From positions 930,001 to 994,000 of the forward strand of contig NZ_CTEJ01000001.1 of NCBI RefSeq assembly GCF_001282625.1: a stretch of 64,000 nucleotides of DNA. Reading direction: 5' to 3'. The notes beneath the pieces are model-generated. The model had not been told where the DNA came from and ran no database searches. It saw only the letters and a list, made by a program, of their open reading frames with translations. This DNA is from Lascolabacillus massiliensis (GTDB taxonomy: Bacteria > Bacteroidota > Bacteroidia > Bacteroidales > Dysgonomonadaceae). Made by a program: the position numbers and the translations under genes. Position 1 is the first letter of the stretch. Each line of letters begins with the position of its first letter. Shown here in pieces: positions 31,369 through 39,691 of the stretch.

Positions 31369-33009
31369 ATGAAAAAAAATATACTGAATAGAATTGCTCT
31401 GTTTCTCACTGCGGTATTGGTTTTCACACTGAATAGCTGTACTGACTTAGATGAGAACATTTACAGTGAACTGAATAAATCTAATTTCTATAATAATAGG
31501 ACAGAGGTTTTACAAGCTGCATTGAGGCCATTTACTCATATGCAGGCATGGTTAGCACCAACAGGACAAAATGGTTATTATTATCATGCTGAGCTTTCTT
31601 CAGATCAGGTTGCCTGGCCACAGAAAGGAAGACACGGATATGATGGAGGTGACCACTTCAGACAACATTATCACACTTGGACAGCAAATGAAAACCGTAT
31701 GCGTAATGCTTGGGTTCTAATGTGGACAGGTCTTGGATATGTAAACTCTGCGATAATGGACCTGGAAAGTATCGACAATAATGCTATTGATATTTCTGAT
31801 ACTGAAATGGCTGCTATATTGGGAGAACTATATGTTTTACGTGCTTTCCACTATATGAAAATTATGGAACTGTGGGGTAATGTACCTATCATTACTACTG
31901 TTGGTGAACCACAGAATCCTCCCACACAGTCGAAAGAAGAAGTATTTGCTTTCATAAAGCAGGAACTTGAAACTTATGTGCCCAAACTTCTTCCTTATTC
32001 ACAGGAAATGGTGGGAAGGGTATCACAAACTGCAGGTTATGCAATGTTGGCTGAACTTTACCTTAATGCAGAATATCATATTGGTACTCCAATGTATGAT
32101 GAAGCAATTGCTGCATGTGATAAAATCATAAGCGGTCAGGCAGGTGGCGTTAATGGTACACCAAAGCTGGCTGATGATCTGTTGGAGACATTCTCTAATA
32201 CCAATAAATTTGCTGATGAAGCATTATTCCAATTTGCTTTCAGTAAACAGGGTGGTTTCTCTTTTGGTTGGGGAGGCTTTTACTTTGGATACTCTAATAT
32301 GAGTAGAGCGTTAGGTTATGATTTCTCTGGTTGGAATGCATTTGTTGTTATACCTACTGCATTTGATGCATATCAGGATAATGACCTTCGTAAAAAGGAA
32401 TGGTTCCTATTCGGACCTCAGTATGATATAGATTCAGGAGAACCTATCCTCGGAACTGAAGAGTATAATGGTGAGCCACTTGTATATGTGAACTCAATCA
32501 GAAGAGAGAGTGAAGGTGACTTTACAAGTGAAGGCAGCATGGCAGAAGGTGAAGAAAACAGTGGAGCTAGATTCAATAAATATAAAGCTGGAAGACTCGA
32601 TGAAGATAATTATCACGAGAACCACTATATGATTTACAGATTATCTGAAATCTATTTGAATAAAGCTGAAGCAATCATGCGCAAAAATGGTGGTGTTGCA
32701 ACTCAGGAAGCTGTTGATCTGGTTAATGCTGTAAGAAAGCGTGCATTTACCGAAGAAGATTGGCCAGCAGAGCAGTATACAACTGCTACATTGACTATGG
32801 ATGAGCTGTTGGAAGAACGTGGAAGAGAGCTTATTTTCGAAGGTAAAAGACGTACAGATCTTATACGATTTGGTGCTTATGTTACAAAAAGCTGGTGGGA
32901 TCATGAACCAAGTAACGATCCAAGCAAAGAGCTTTACCCAATTCCTCATACTCAGTTAGCGGCTAATCCTAATCTGATTCAGAATCCGGGTTATGAAGGA
33001 AATCAATAA
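31369..33009 (+). CDS. SusD/RagB family substrate-binding lipoprotein
   Basis: A 546-residue surface lipoprotein that caps the SusC-like barrel and binds the substrate. The signal peptide ends in a lipobox (VFTLNSC, lipid Cys near residue 24). SusD-family features include the helical TPR-like core (ILGELYVLRAFHYMKIMELWGNVPII) and the C-terminal RLSEIYLNKAEAIMR ... ELLEERGRELIFEGKRRTDLIRFG ... ELYPIPHTQLAANPNLIQNPGY. It starts 37 bases after the SusC gene and ends at a terminator. Confidence 0.95.
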   Translation: MKKNILNRIALFLTAVLVFTLNSCTDLDENIYSELNKSNFYNNRTEVLQAALRPFTHMQAWLAPTGQNGYYYHAELSSDQVAWPQKGRHGYDGGDHFRQHYHTWTANENRMRNAWVLMWTGLGYVNSAIMDLESIDNNAIDISDTEMAAILGELYVLRAFHYMKIMELWGNVPIITTVGEPQNPPTQSKEEVFAFIKQELETYVPKLLPYSQEMVGRVSQTAGYAMLAELYLNAEYHIGTPMYDEAIAACDKIISGQAGGVNGTPKLADDLLETFSNTNKFADEALFQFAFSKQGGFSFGWGGFYFGYSNMSRALGYDFSGWNAFVVIPTAFDAYQDNDLRKKEWFLFGPQYDIDSGEPILGTEEYNGEPLVYVNSIRRESEGDFTSEGSMAEGEENSGARFNKYKAGRLDEDNYHENHYMIYRLSEIYLNKAEAIMRKNGGVATQEAVDLVNAVRKRAFTEEDWPAEQYTTATLTMDELLEERGRELIFEGKRRTDLIRFGAYVTKSWWDHEPSNDPSKELYPIPHTQLAANPNLIQNPGYEGNQ

Positions 33010-33033
33010 TCATTGTAATTAATAATAATACAT

Positions 33034-33061
33034 AAAAGCTCCGGTATTGCCGGGGCTTTTT
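33034..33061 (+). terminator. Intrinsic terminator after the SusD-like gene
   Basis: AAAAGCTCCGG (33034-33044) pairs with CCGGGGCTTTT (33050-33060), an 11-bp stem with one G-U pair and a five-base loop, ending in five T. Confidence 0.8.
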
Positions 33062-33120
33062 GTTGCAAAAGTTTCTCAGATATTAAAATAAGTAATAATG
33101 GGTGAATTTTACACCTAAAA

Positions 33121-33152
33121 TTTCGTTTTCAAATTAATTTATCTTACTTTTA
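33121..33152 (+). promoter_or_regulatory. Weak candidate promoter of the Gfo/Idh/MocA gene
   Basis: TTTC (33121-33124), 20 bases, then TACTTTTA (33145-33152). Each element is one base off consensus. If used, the leader is about 190 bases. Confidence 0.3.
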
Positions 33153-33347
33153 CGCATCTATTTAATGAAAAGCGAAAAAGAAAAAATATAAATTGCGTAT
33201 TTCTAATGTAGTCCCATAAAGGTAAATAAGTGAATTACATTTATTTTAATGCTCTGAAAACTATTGAAAAATAGATTAAATATTTGTAAATAAGATAGTA
33301 TAAAATATATACATTTATCAATAAGTGAAACCTAAAAAAAAGTACTT

Positions 33348-34817
33348 ATGTCATCAAACATTTCAAGAAGAAGATTTTTAGAAACCGGAGCACTTGCGGC
33401 TGCCGGCTTAACTGTAGTACCTTCATCGGTACTTGGAAAAAGCATGGGCTACAAAGCACCTAGTGATAAACTAAATATCGCTGCTGTAGGTATCGGAGGT
33501 ATGGGAAATTCAAACCTGAACGCCCTTCAAAGCGAGAATATCGTTGGTCTTTGTGACGTGGACTGGAAATATAGTCAGCGTGTATTCGAGAAATACCCAA
33601 AAGCTAAAAAGTATTACGATTACAGACGTATGTATGATGAACTGGGCAAATCTATCGACGGAGTTGTTGTAGCTACATCAGACCATACTCATGCTATCAT
33701 TACAGCTGATGCAATGACAATGGGAAAACATGTTTATGTTCAGAAACCATTGACACACAGTGTTTATGAGTCTCGTCTGTTAACCAAACTGGCAGAGAAA
33801 TATAAAGTTGCTACCAGTATGGGTAACCAGGGATCATCAGGTGCAGGTGTACGTCAGGTAATCGACTGGATCGCAGATGGAGTGATTGGTGAAGTAACTA
33901 AAGTAGAAACATTTACAGACCGTCCTATTTGGCCACAAGGTTTAATGACACCTAAAGAAGCTCATAAAGTGCCATCCACATTGAATTGGGATCTTTTCAT
34001 TGGACCGGCAAAAAAACGTCCTTTCAATGAAATTTATCACCCATGGAACTGGCGCGGATGGTGGGATTTTGGTACAGGTGCTCTTGGTGATATGGCTTGC
34101 CATATTTTACATCCAGTATTTAAAGGTTTGAACCTTGGTTACCCATCAAAAGTAGAAGCTTCTTCAACTATGCTTCTAACTGACTGCGCTCCTACAGCTC
34201 AGATGGTTAAATTTACATTCCCTGCACGTCCAAATCTTCCTAAGGTTGCTATGCCTGAAGTAGAAGTTTACTGGTACGACGGAGGTCTTCAGCCAATGCG
34301 TCCGGAAGGCGTTCCTGCAGGAAAGAACCTGAATGATCAGGGTGGTGGTGTTATTTTCCACGGAACTAAAGATACATTGATTTGTGGTTGCTACGGTGTT
34401 AACCCATGGTTAGTATCAGGTCGCACACCAAACTCTCCAAAAACTCAGCGTGAAGTTACTCTTTCACATGAAATGGACTGGGTACGTGCATGTAAAGAAT
34501 CTCCTGAAAATCGTGTTGAAACAGCATCTCCTTTCTCTGAAGCAGGTCCTTTCAATGAAATGGTTGTTATGGGAGTTCTTGCTGTAAGACTTCAGGGACT
34601 GAATCAGGAGCTTGAGTGGGATGGTGAAAATATGCGTTTCACTAATATTCCTTCTGATGCAACTGTAAGAACAATCATCGAAGATGGTTTCAAGATTACA
34701 GACGGTCACCCAACATTTGCAAAAACATGGACAGAACCTGTTAATGCTGTTGAGTACGCAAATGAAATGATTAAACATACTTATCACAACGGCTGGAAAT
34801 TACCAGACATGCCGTAA
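33348..34817 (+). CDS. Tat-exported Gfo/Idh/MocA family oxidoreductase
   Basis: A 489-residue NAD(P)-dependent sugar dehydrogenase-like protein with a twin-arginine signal (SRRRFLETGALAAAGLTVV), so it is exported folded, probably with cofactor bound. The Rossmann motif VGIGGMGNSN is near 46-55, and the family EKP motif appears as VQKPLTHS (Gln for Glu). The large C-terminal domain includes WNWRGWWDFGTGALGDMACHILHP. Family members oxidise or reduce sugars at C3 or other positions. With the DUF1080 and isomerase-like lipoproteins downstream, I infer a periplasmic glycoside 3-dehydrogenase or an equivalent step. Confidence 0.87.
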   Translation: MSSNISRRRFLETGALAAAGLTVVPSSVLGKSMGYKAPSDKLNIAAVGIGGMGNSNLNALQSENIVGLCDVDWKYSQRVFEKYPKAKKYYDYRRMYDELGKSIDGVVVATSDHTHAIITADAMTMGKHVYVQKPLTHSVYESRLLTKLAEKYKVATSMGNQGSSGAGVRQVIDWIADGVIGEVTKVETFTDRPIWPQGLMTPKEAHKVPSTLNWDLFIGPAKKRPFNEIYHPWNWRGWWDFGTGALGDMACHILHPVFKGLNLGYPSKVEASSTMLLTDCAPTAQMVKFTFPARPNLPKVAMPEVEVYWYDGGLQPMRPEGVPAGKNLNDQGGGVIFHGTKDTLICGCYGVNPWLVSGRTPNSPKTQREVTLSHEMDWVRACKESPENRVETASPFSEAGPFNEMVVMGVLAVRLQGLNQELEWDGENMRFTNIPSDATVRTIIEDGFKITDGHPTFAKTWTEPVNAVEYANEMIKHTYHNGWKLPDMP

Positions 34818-34836
34818 TAAATCAACTAATGAGGAG

Positions 34837-34863
34837 GGAGTAGCGTTATATTAACGCCGCTCC
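34837..34863 (+). other. Intercistronic stem-loop after the Gfo/Idh/MocA gene
   Basis: GGAG (34837-34840) and GCGTTA (34843-34848) pair with TAACGC (34852-34857) and CTCC (34860-34863). A TCTCTTTTG stretch follows rather than a clean U run. It may be a leaky terminator or an mRNA-processing structure. Confidence 0.45.
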
Positions 34864-34909
34864 TCTCTTTTGAAGATGATTAACCAGTATAATTTAAATT
34901 GAAGAAGTT

Positions 34910-35776
34910 ATGAAGAAAATTTTTTATGCAGCGTCATTAATGGCTGCAACAATGTTTGCAGCTTGTGGAGGAGGCGCACAGAAATCTCAGGAAGCAGAAA
35001 GTACTGAAGATGTAAGTGGAACTCCTCAATATACAGTAGTTGATAATCCTGAGGTGGATTTATCACAATTCGAAACTGATAGTGAAGGTTATATTGTAAT
35101 TTTCAACGGTAAAGATTTTACCGGTTGGAGAGGCTATGGAAAAGATAAAGTTCCTGGCAAATGGACAATTGAGGATGGAGCTATAAAATTTAATGGTTCA
35201 GGTGGTGGTGAAGCACAAGATGGTGATGGAGGTGATTTAATCTTCAGCCACAAGTTTCAGAACTTTGAACTTCTTTTAGACTGGAAGGTTTCTAAAGGTG
35301 GAAATTCAGGTATTTTCTATCTTGCACAAGAAATCAGTACTACCGACGAGAATGGAAATGAGAGAATGGAACCAATCTATATCTCTGCTCCTGAATTCCA
35401 GGTATTGGATAATGCAAACCACCCAGATGCTAAATTAGGCAAGGATAACAACAGACAGTCTGCATCTCTTTATGACATGATTCCAGCTGTACCTCAAAAT
35501 CAGAACCCATTCGGAGAATGGAACAGTGCAAAGATTATGGTTTATAAAGGTACTGTAGTACATGGACAGAATAATGAAAATGTTGTTGAGTATCATTTAT
35601 GGACTCAGCAGTGGACAGACATGCTTCAGGCAAGTAAGTTCAGTCAGGACAAATGGCCTCTCGCATTTGAATTGCTAAATAACTGTGGCGGACCTGATAG
35701 AAAAGGTTATATCGGATTACAAGACCATGGTGATGATGTTTGGTTTAAAAATATTAGAGTTAAAATATTAGACTAA
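34910..35776 (+). CDS. DUF1080 (3-keto-disaccharide hydrolase-type) lipoprotein
   Basis: A 288-residue lipoprotein: the signal peptide ends with lipobox FAACGG (lipid Cys near 20). The DUF1080 domain (about 55-288) has the family landmarks IVIFNGKDFTGWRGYG, DLIFSHKFQNFELLLDWKVSKGGNSGIFYLAQE and the final GYIGLQDHGDDVWFKNIRVKIL. It has a concanavalin-like beta-sandwich fold. Published work on gut Bacteroides links such proteins to cleavage of 3-keto-glycosides. The neighbours (Gfo/Idh/MocA and isomerase-like proteins) fit that role, though the exact substrate is unknown. Confidence 0.87.
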   Translation: MKKIFYAASLMAATMFAACGGGAQKSQEAESTEDVSGTPQYTVVDNPEVDLSQFETDSEGYIVIFNGKDFTGWRGYGKDKVPGKWTIEDGAIKFNGSGGGEAQDGDGGDLIFSHKFQNFELLLDWKVSKGGNSGIFYLAQEISTTDENGNERMEPIYISAPEFQVLDNANHPDAKLGKDNNRQSASLYDMIPAVPQNQNPFGEWNSAKIMVYKGTVVHGQNNENVVEYHLWTQQWTDMLQASKFSQDKWPLAFELLNNCGGPDRKGYIGLQDHGDDVWFKNIRVKILD

Positions 35777-35784
35777 AAACAATT

Positions 35785-35827
35785 AAAAGAATATTATTGC
35801 TGAATTGCGATAATATTCTTTTTTTTT
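35785..35827 (+). terminator. Terminator-like hairpin after the DUF1080 gene
   Basis: AAAAGAATATTAT (35785-35797) pairs perfectly with ATAATATTCTTTT (35810-35822) around a 12-base loop, followed by more T to 35827. Being A+T-rich and within the cluster, it may only reduce read-through to the next gene. Confidence 0.6.
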
Positions 35828-35840
35828 AAATTCAATTACA

Positions 35841-36734
35841 ATGAAAAAACATTCTACTTATCTAAGTGCATTATTCCTGAGCTGCCTATTTATTTTTACT
35901 GCTTGCAATCAGGGCCAAAAGCAGGAAGCAGTTGTTGAAAACAAAAAAGACATATACATTCAGCTTTACTCTGTACGTGATGACATAAAAGCTGATTATA
36001 CAGGTACAATCGCAGCTGTTGCTGAGATGGGATATACAGGTGTAGAAGCTGCTGGTTACAATGATGGAAAATTCTATGATATGTCTCCGGCAGATTTCAA
36101 AAAATCAATTGAAGACGCAGGAATGACAGTTCTTTCTTCACATGCAGGAAGACCCCTTGCAGACCCAGCTGCTGATACCAATTGGGAAGAAACATGGGCA
36201 TGGTGGGATACCGCAATTCAGGCTCATAAAGAGGCTGGCATGAAATATCTTGTTGTTGCTTGGATTCCTACTCCAAAAACACTTGTTGATCTTCAGGCTT
36301 ATTGCGATTACTTCAACCAGATTGGTGAAAAATGTAATGCTGCAGGTATCAGATTTGGATATCACAACCACAATTTTGAGTTTACTGAAATTGAAGGTGA
36401 AATGATGTATGATTACATGATTAATAATACTGATCCAGACAAAGTATTCTATCAGATGGACGTTTATTGGGTAGGTCAAGGCGGCCAAGATCCAGTTGCT
36501 TACATGAATAAATATCCAGGTCGCTTTGAAATACTTCATATTAAGGATGAACTGGAAATTGGTAAGAGCGGACAGGTTGATTTTGAAGCTATCTACAATA
36601 ATGCAGAAGTTGCAGGTGCCAAATATATGGTAGTAGAAGTTGAGAGATACACAGGTACTCCTCTTGATGGTGTAAAAGAAAGTTACGACTATCTTAACAA
36701 TGCAGAGTTTGTAAAAGCAAGCTACTCAAAATAA
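35841..36734 (+). CDS. Sugar phosphate isomerase/epimerase-like lipoprotein
   Basis: A 297-residue xylose-isomerase-like TIM-barrel protein with a lipoprotein signal (FIFTACNQ, Cys near 22), so it is exported despite the family name. Likely metal ligands are in MGYTGVEAAG, GYHNHNFEF, YQMDVYWVGQGG (Asp), ILHIKDE (His) and VVEVERY (Glu). In comparable Bacteroidota clusters such proteins act after the 3-keto-glycoside lyase, for example as hydratase or epimerase. That role is inferred. A strong terminator lies about 45 bases downstream. Confidence 0.83.
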   Translation: MKKHSTYLSALFLSCLFIFTACNQGQKQEAVVENKKDIYIQLYSVRDDIKADYTGTIAAVAEMGYTGVEAAGYNDGKFYDMSPADFKKSIEDAGMTVLSSHAGRPLADPAADTNWEETWAWWDTAIQAHKEAGMKYLVVAWIPTPKTLVDLQAYCDYFNQIGEKCNAAGIRFGYHNHNFEFTEIEGEMMYDYMINNTDPDKVFYQMDVYWVGQGGQDPVAYMNKYPGRFEILHIKDELEIGKSGQVDFEAIYNNAEVAGAKYMVVEVERYTGTPLDGVKESYDYLNNAEFVKASYSK

Positions 36735-36779
36735 AGAAATATTGTTTATAATACCCAATTTAATAAACAAATATTCCTG

Positions 36780-36807
36780 CCCCGAACAGTTTTGTTCGGG
36801 GTTTTTT
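36780..36807 (+). terminator. Intrinsic terminator of the oxidoreductive cluster
   Basis: CCCCGAACA (36780-36788), loop GTTT, TGTTCGGGG (36793-36801), then six T. It is a textbook terminator. Confidence 0.9.
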
Positions 36808-36993
36808 ATTTTTTCTTGATCCCATTCTCAACGGTTCATATTTGGATTTTAGTTTCCTTTTTTGCTAACTACGATTTGGGTAAAAAATGGATAAAATCAT
36901 TAAACGAATGAATTAATTTTTTTTCCTGCAACTACTGTATCTTTCTCCTTTTTTTATATTTTAGTATCTAGAAAGTGCGTCAGAAAAATATAT

Positions 36994-37866
36994 ATGAGTA
37001 ACATAGATAAAAAGTATCTTGGAGTTTCAGAGGCAATACGGCCTTATATTGATACAGCGGTTATTGTGGGTAATCTTGAAGAAAAAGAAATTCAACTTTT
37101 AAGGCGTAAAGCACAAGAGTTTGGAGATGATCCTTATGAAGTAGAAATGATATTAAAGGCCGAGATTGCAAGAGAAAAGAAATTAATATCAACTCAAGTA
37201 AACGTAAAGGAGGAACCACATAAAGAAATAATTGAAATAAAACCGAATAAAATCAGCATGTTTTTGCATTACTGGAATGCACTGAAGAAATATACAGAAT
37301 TTAATGGAAGAGCAAGTCGCTCTGAATTCTGGTATTTCATTTTAGTCTCATATTTCATTTGGATTGTATTACTGATTATATCCAATTTTAGTTTAGAGCA
37401 AACCATTTTAAATTCATTTCTGGAGTTCTTGGTTTTAATATTTCCTTTAGCAATGATGATACCTATGACTACTGTTTGGGTAAGGCGTATACATGATATA
37501 AACAGATCCGGGTGGTTGATATTAATTCCATTTTTAAACTTTATACTATTATTTCTGAAAGGAACAAAAGGTGATAATCGATATGGATCAGATCCGTCGA
37601 AAACTATCTATAAAGAGATTTATTTAACCAAATCCGAAGAGATTAAAGTTGAAGAGAGAGTAAAAAAGGCATCTATAGTTGCTAAATTAGAAATAGTAGG
37701 AGGTACTCTATTTGCTGTTTCGGCAACAATACATGAAGCCATAAGTTTTGATCTTATTACCTGGAAAACTTTAGATGACTATATCAGGTGGATGTGGTTA
37801 ATTGGTGGAGTGTTGCTTTTATTTCCACGACTTATTAGTATTATTTCCACGAGATTTAGAAAATAA
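36994..37866 (+). CDS. DUF805 domain membrane protein
   Basis: A 290-residue protein. Residues 1-85 are polar and helical (an SHOCT-like Glu/Lys/Arg-rich segment). The DUF805 domain (about 88-205) contains YTEFNGRASRSEFWYFILVSYF, two or three membrane helices and VRRIHDINRSGWLILIP ... GDNRYGSDP. Two further hydrophobic segments lie near the C-terminus. DUF805 proteins are inner-membrane proteins of unknown function. It is a single gene ending just before the convergent tRNA-Gln. Confidence 0.82.
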   Translation: MSNIDKKYLGVSEAIRPYIDTAVIVGNLEEKEIQLLRRKAQEFGDDPYEVEMILKAEIAREKKLISTQVNVKEEPHKEIIEIKPNKISMFLHYWNALKKYTEFNGRASRSEFWYFILVSYFIWIVLLIISNFSLEQTILNSFLEFLVLIFPLAMMIPMTTVWVRRIHDINRSGWLILIPFLNFILLFLKGTKGDNRYGSDPSKTIYKEIYLTKSEEIKVEERVKKASIVAKLEIVGGTLFAVSATIHEAISFDLITWKTLDDYIRWMWLIGGVLLLFPRLISIISTRFRK

Positions 37867-37929
37867 AATATGAGATAGGATTGATTGTGAATTTATATTC
37901 TAACTAAAACTCATATTTATAAATACAAA

Positions 37930-37968
37930 AACGGCATATAAAGCAGTAAATTTGCTAAATATGCCGTT
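37930..37968 (-). terminator. Terminator of tRNA-Gln
   Basis: AACGGCATAT (37930-37939) pairs with ATATGCCGTT (37959-37968). On the minus strand the stem is followed by a T run and lies just past the tRNA 3' end. It could also stop the DUF805 transcript weakly. Confidence 0.7.
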
Positions 37969-37975
37969 ATTTGTG

Positions 37976-38046
37976 TTGTCCCACAAGGACTCGAACCTCA
38001 ACCGGCTGAACCAAAATCAGATGTGCTACCATTACACCATGGGACA
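37976..38046 (-). tRNA. tRNA-Gln (anticodon TTG)
   Basis: A 71-base cloverleaf. The acceptor stem TGTCCCA pairs with TGGGACA, discriminator A. The D arm is GTGT/GCAC with loop AATGGTA. The anticodon loop TTTTGGT gives anticodon TTG for Gln, on stem TCTGA/TCAGC with a mismatch at the outermost pair. The T arm is TGAGG-TTCGAGT-CCTTG. CCA is not encoded. A consensus promoter and a terminator flank it. Confidence 0.93.
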
Positions 38047-38076
38047 ATCCTTAAATTGCTTCGTGAAAAGCAAGTG

Positions 38077-38108
38077 CAAAAGTATAATAAAAGTTTTAAC
38101 GTTCCAAA
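38077..38108 (-). promoter_or_regulatory. Predicted tRNA-Gln promoter
   Basis: Minus-strand TTTG (38108-38105), 20 bases, then TACTTTTG (38084-38077), a full consensus about 30 bases upstream of the tRNA 5' end. Confidence 0.65.
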
Positions 38109-38184
38109 TATTTCGACCTCAATTTATCAAAAAAGCAGCTATTATAGTCTCTTTCTAAACTGTTGTCATAAATAATAGGAGACA

Positions 38185-39480
38185 TTATTCTGCAATCAGA
38201 AGGAAATAGTTTTTCTTACCACGCTGGGCAACAATAAACTTACCACCTATAAGATAAGAGAGATCAATATTTTCATCAAAATTCGCCAGTTTTTCTTTAT
38301 TGATCATCACCCCACCAGCTTGCTGAGTTTTTCTCATTTCACCTTTTGAAGGAAATACAGCTGCATCATCAGTAAGCAGATCAACTGCCTTAATACCATT
38401 TGACAATTTATCTTTTGAAATTGTAAATTGAGGAACACCTTCGAACACCTGCATAAATGTTTCCTCATCAATATTACGCAAAGCCTGAGAAGTAGATCTT
38501 CCGAATAATATCTGAGAAGCATCAACAGCCATGTTATAGTCCTCACGAGAATGAACCATTACTGTAAGCTCTTCTGCAAGTTTCCTTTGCAATGGGCGTA
38601 AATGTGGAGCAGCAGCCTGTTCAGCAGTCAGCGCATCAATTTCCTCTTTAGGAAGAGATGTAAATATCTTTATATATTTATCTGCATCTTCATCGCTTAT
38701 ATTTAGCCAGAACTGATAAAATTTATATGGAGAGGTGTAGCGTCTGTCAAGCCATACATTACCGCTTTCAGTTTTTCCAAATTTACCACCGTCAGCTTTA
38801 GTTATAAGTGGACAAACCAAGGCGAATGCCTCACCACCTTCAACCCTTCTGATGAGTTCAGTACCGGTAGTAATATTTCCCCACTGGTCAGATCCGCCTA
38901 ACTGTATTCGGCAACCTTTTTCTCTATACAGATGCAGAAAATCGTAGCCCTGCAATAATTGATAAGAGAATTCGGTAAACGACATCCCTTCGCTTGATTC
39001 CCCGCTTAAACGTTTTTTTACAGAGTCCTTAGCCATCATATAATTCACAGTTATATGCTTTCCGATGTCTCTGATGAAATTAAGAAAGCTGTAATCCTTC
39101 ATCCAGTCGTAGTTATTAACTAATACTGCTCTGTTTGGTATATCACTTTCAAAGTCAAGAAATTTAGCTAACTGTTTTTTGATAGCCTCCTGGTTGTGGC
39201 GCAAAGTATCTTCATCCAACAGCTTTCTTTCAGCTGACTTCATCGATGGGTCACCAATCATTCCGGTTGCTCCGCCCACAAGTGCAATAGGGGTGTGTCC
39301 TGCTCTCTGGAAATGTTTCAACATCATTACACCTACCAGATGACCAATATGTAGTGAATCTGCGGTAGGATCAATTCCAAGATATCCTGATGTGCGTTCT
39401 TTCTGTAACTGCTCTTCTGTACCCGGCATAATCTCATGAATCATGCCACGCCAGCGCAGTTCTTCTACGAAATTCAACAT
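38185..39480 (-). CDS. tyrS: Tyrosyl-tRNA synthetase
   Basis: Class I synthetase that charges tRNA-Tyr. With the start at ATG 39480 ([13 protein letters not shown]) it has 431 residues, the normal length. The HIGH motif is in [18 protein letters not shown]; tyrosine-binding [11 protein letters not shown] and [14 protein letters not shown] are present, KMSKS is replaced by KFGKTESG, and an S4-like RNA-binding domain forms the C-terminus ([21 protein letters not shown]). The frame is open 14 codons further upstream, but those codons overlap the promoter -7 element and do not match the family start. Confidence 0.96.
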   Translation of the reverse strand: MLNFVEELRWRGMIHEIMPGTEEQLQKERTSGYLGIDPTADSLHIGHLVGVMMLKHFQRAGHTPIALVGGATGMIGDPSMKSAERKLLDEDTLRHNQEAIKKQLAKFLDFESDIPNRAVLVNNYDWMKDYSFLNFIRDIGKHITVNYMMAKDSVKKRLSGESSEGMSFTEFSYQLLQGYDFLHLYREKGCRIQLGGSDQWGNITTGTELIRRVEGGEAFALVCPLITKADGGKFGKTESGNVWLDRRYTSPYKFYQFWLNISDEDADKYIKIFTSLPKEEIDALTAEQAAAPHLRPLQRKLAEELTVMVHSREDYNMAVDASQILFGRSTSQALRNIDEETFMQVFEGVPQFTISKDKLSNGIKAVDLLTDDAAVFPSKGEMRKTQQAGGVMINKEKLANFDENIDLSYLIGGKFIVAQRGKKNYFLLIAE

Positions 39481-39519
39481 AAATAAGTTATATAATCTGT
39501 ATATTGTTTTAAAGAGTTG

Positions 39520-39527
39520 CAAAGATA
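39520..39527 (-). promoter_or_regulatory. tyrS -7 element
   Basis: Minus-strand TATCTTTG (39527-39520) matches TAnnTTTG about 40 bases before the chosen ATG and overlaps the longest-frame start at 39522, arguing against that start. No clear -33 was found. Confidence 0.5.
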
Positions 39528-39609
39528 ATAAAAAAGAATACGATATAATACTTTATGGAAATCACACAGACTGTAAATCACTCATTTTAATTAATCTTAC
39601 TTGTAGATA

Positions 39610-39651
39610 TTTTTCTCACTTTTGCCAATTTTATGTAAAAAGTGAGAAAAA
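39610..39651. repeat. 14-bp perfect inverted repeat upstream of the TPR-HTH regulator
   Basis: TTTTTCTCACTTTT (39610-39623) and AAAAGTGAGAAAAA (39638-39651) flank a 14-base loop. The right arm ends six bases before the -7 element at 39658. It lies between divergent genes, so it is not a terminator of either; an operator or a cruciform-type regulatory site is plausible. Confidence 0.6.
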
Positions 39652-39657
39652 AAGGAC

Positions 39658-39665
39658 TAACTTTG
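39658..39665 (+). promoter_or_regulatory. -7 element of the TPR-HTH regulator gene
   Basis: TAACTTTG matches TAnnTTTG perfectly, 26 bases before the ATG. The -33 is unclear (TATG at 39632-39635 is at the right distance but poor). Confidence 0.5.
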
Positions 39666-39691
39666 AATGAATCTTCAATTCTTTTGCAAAT

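Larger units (their letters stand above)
33010..33347. other. Intergenic region between the SusD-like and Gfo/Idh/MocA genes
   Basis: Holds the SusD terminator at its left end and a weak promoter candidate at 33121-33152. The remaining A+T-rich sequence shows no ORF or strong fold. Confidence 0.5.

Noticed and set aside
35841-36734. Cytosolic sugar-phosphate isomerase
   Set aside because: The N-terminal lipobox FIFTACN indicates export, so a role on phosphorylated cytosolic sugars is unlikely.
39610-39651. 14-bp inverted repeat as an invertible element or transposon end
   Set aside because: The 14 bases between the arms are too few to carry a promoter, and no transposase or target duplication is visible.
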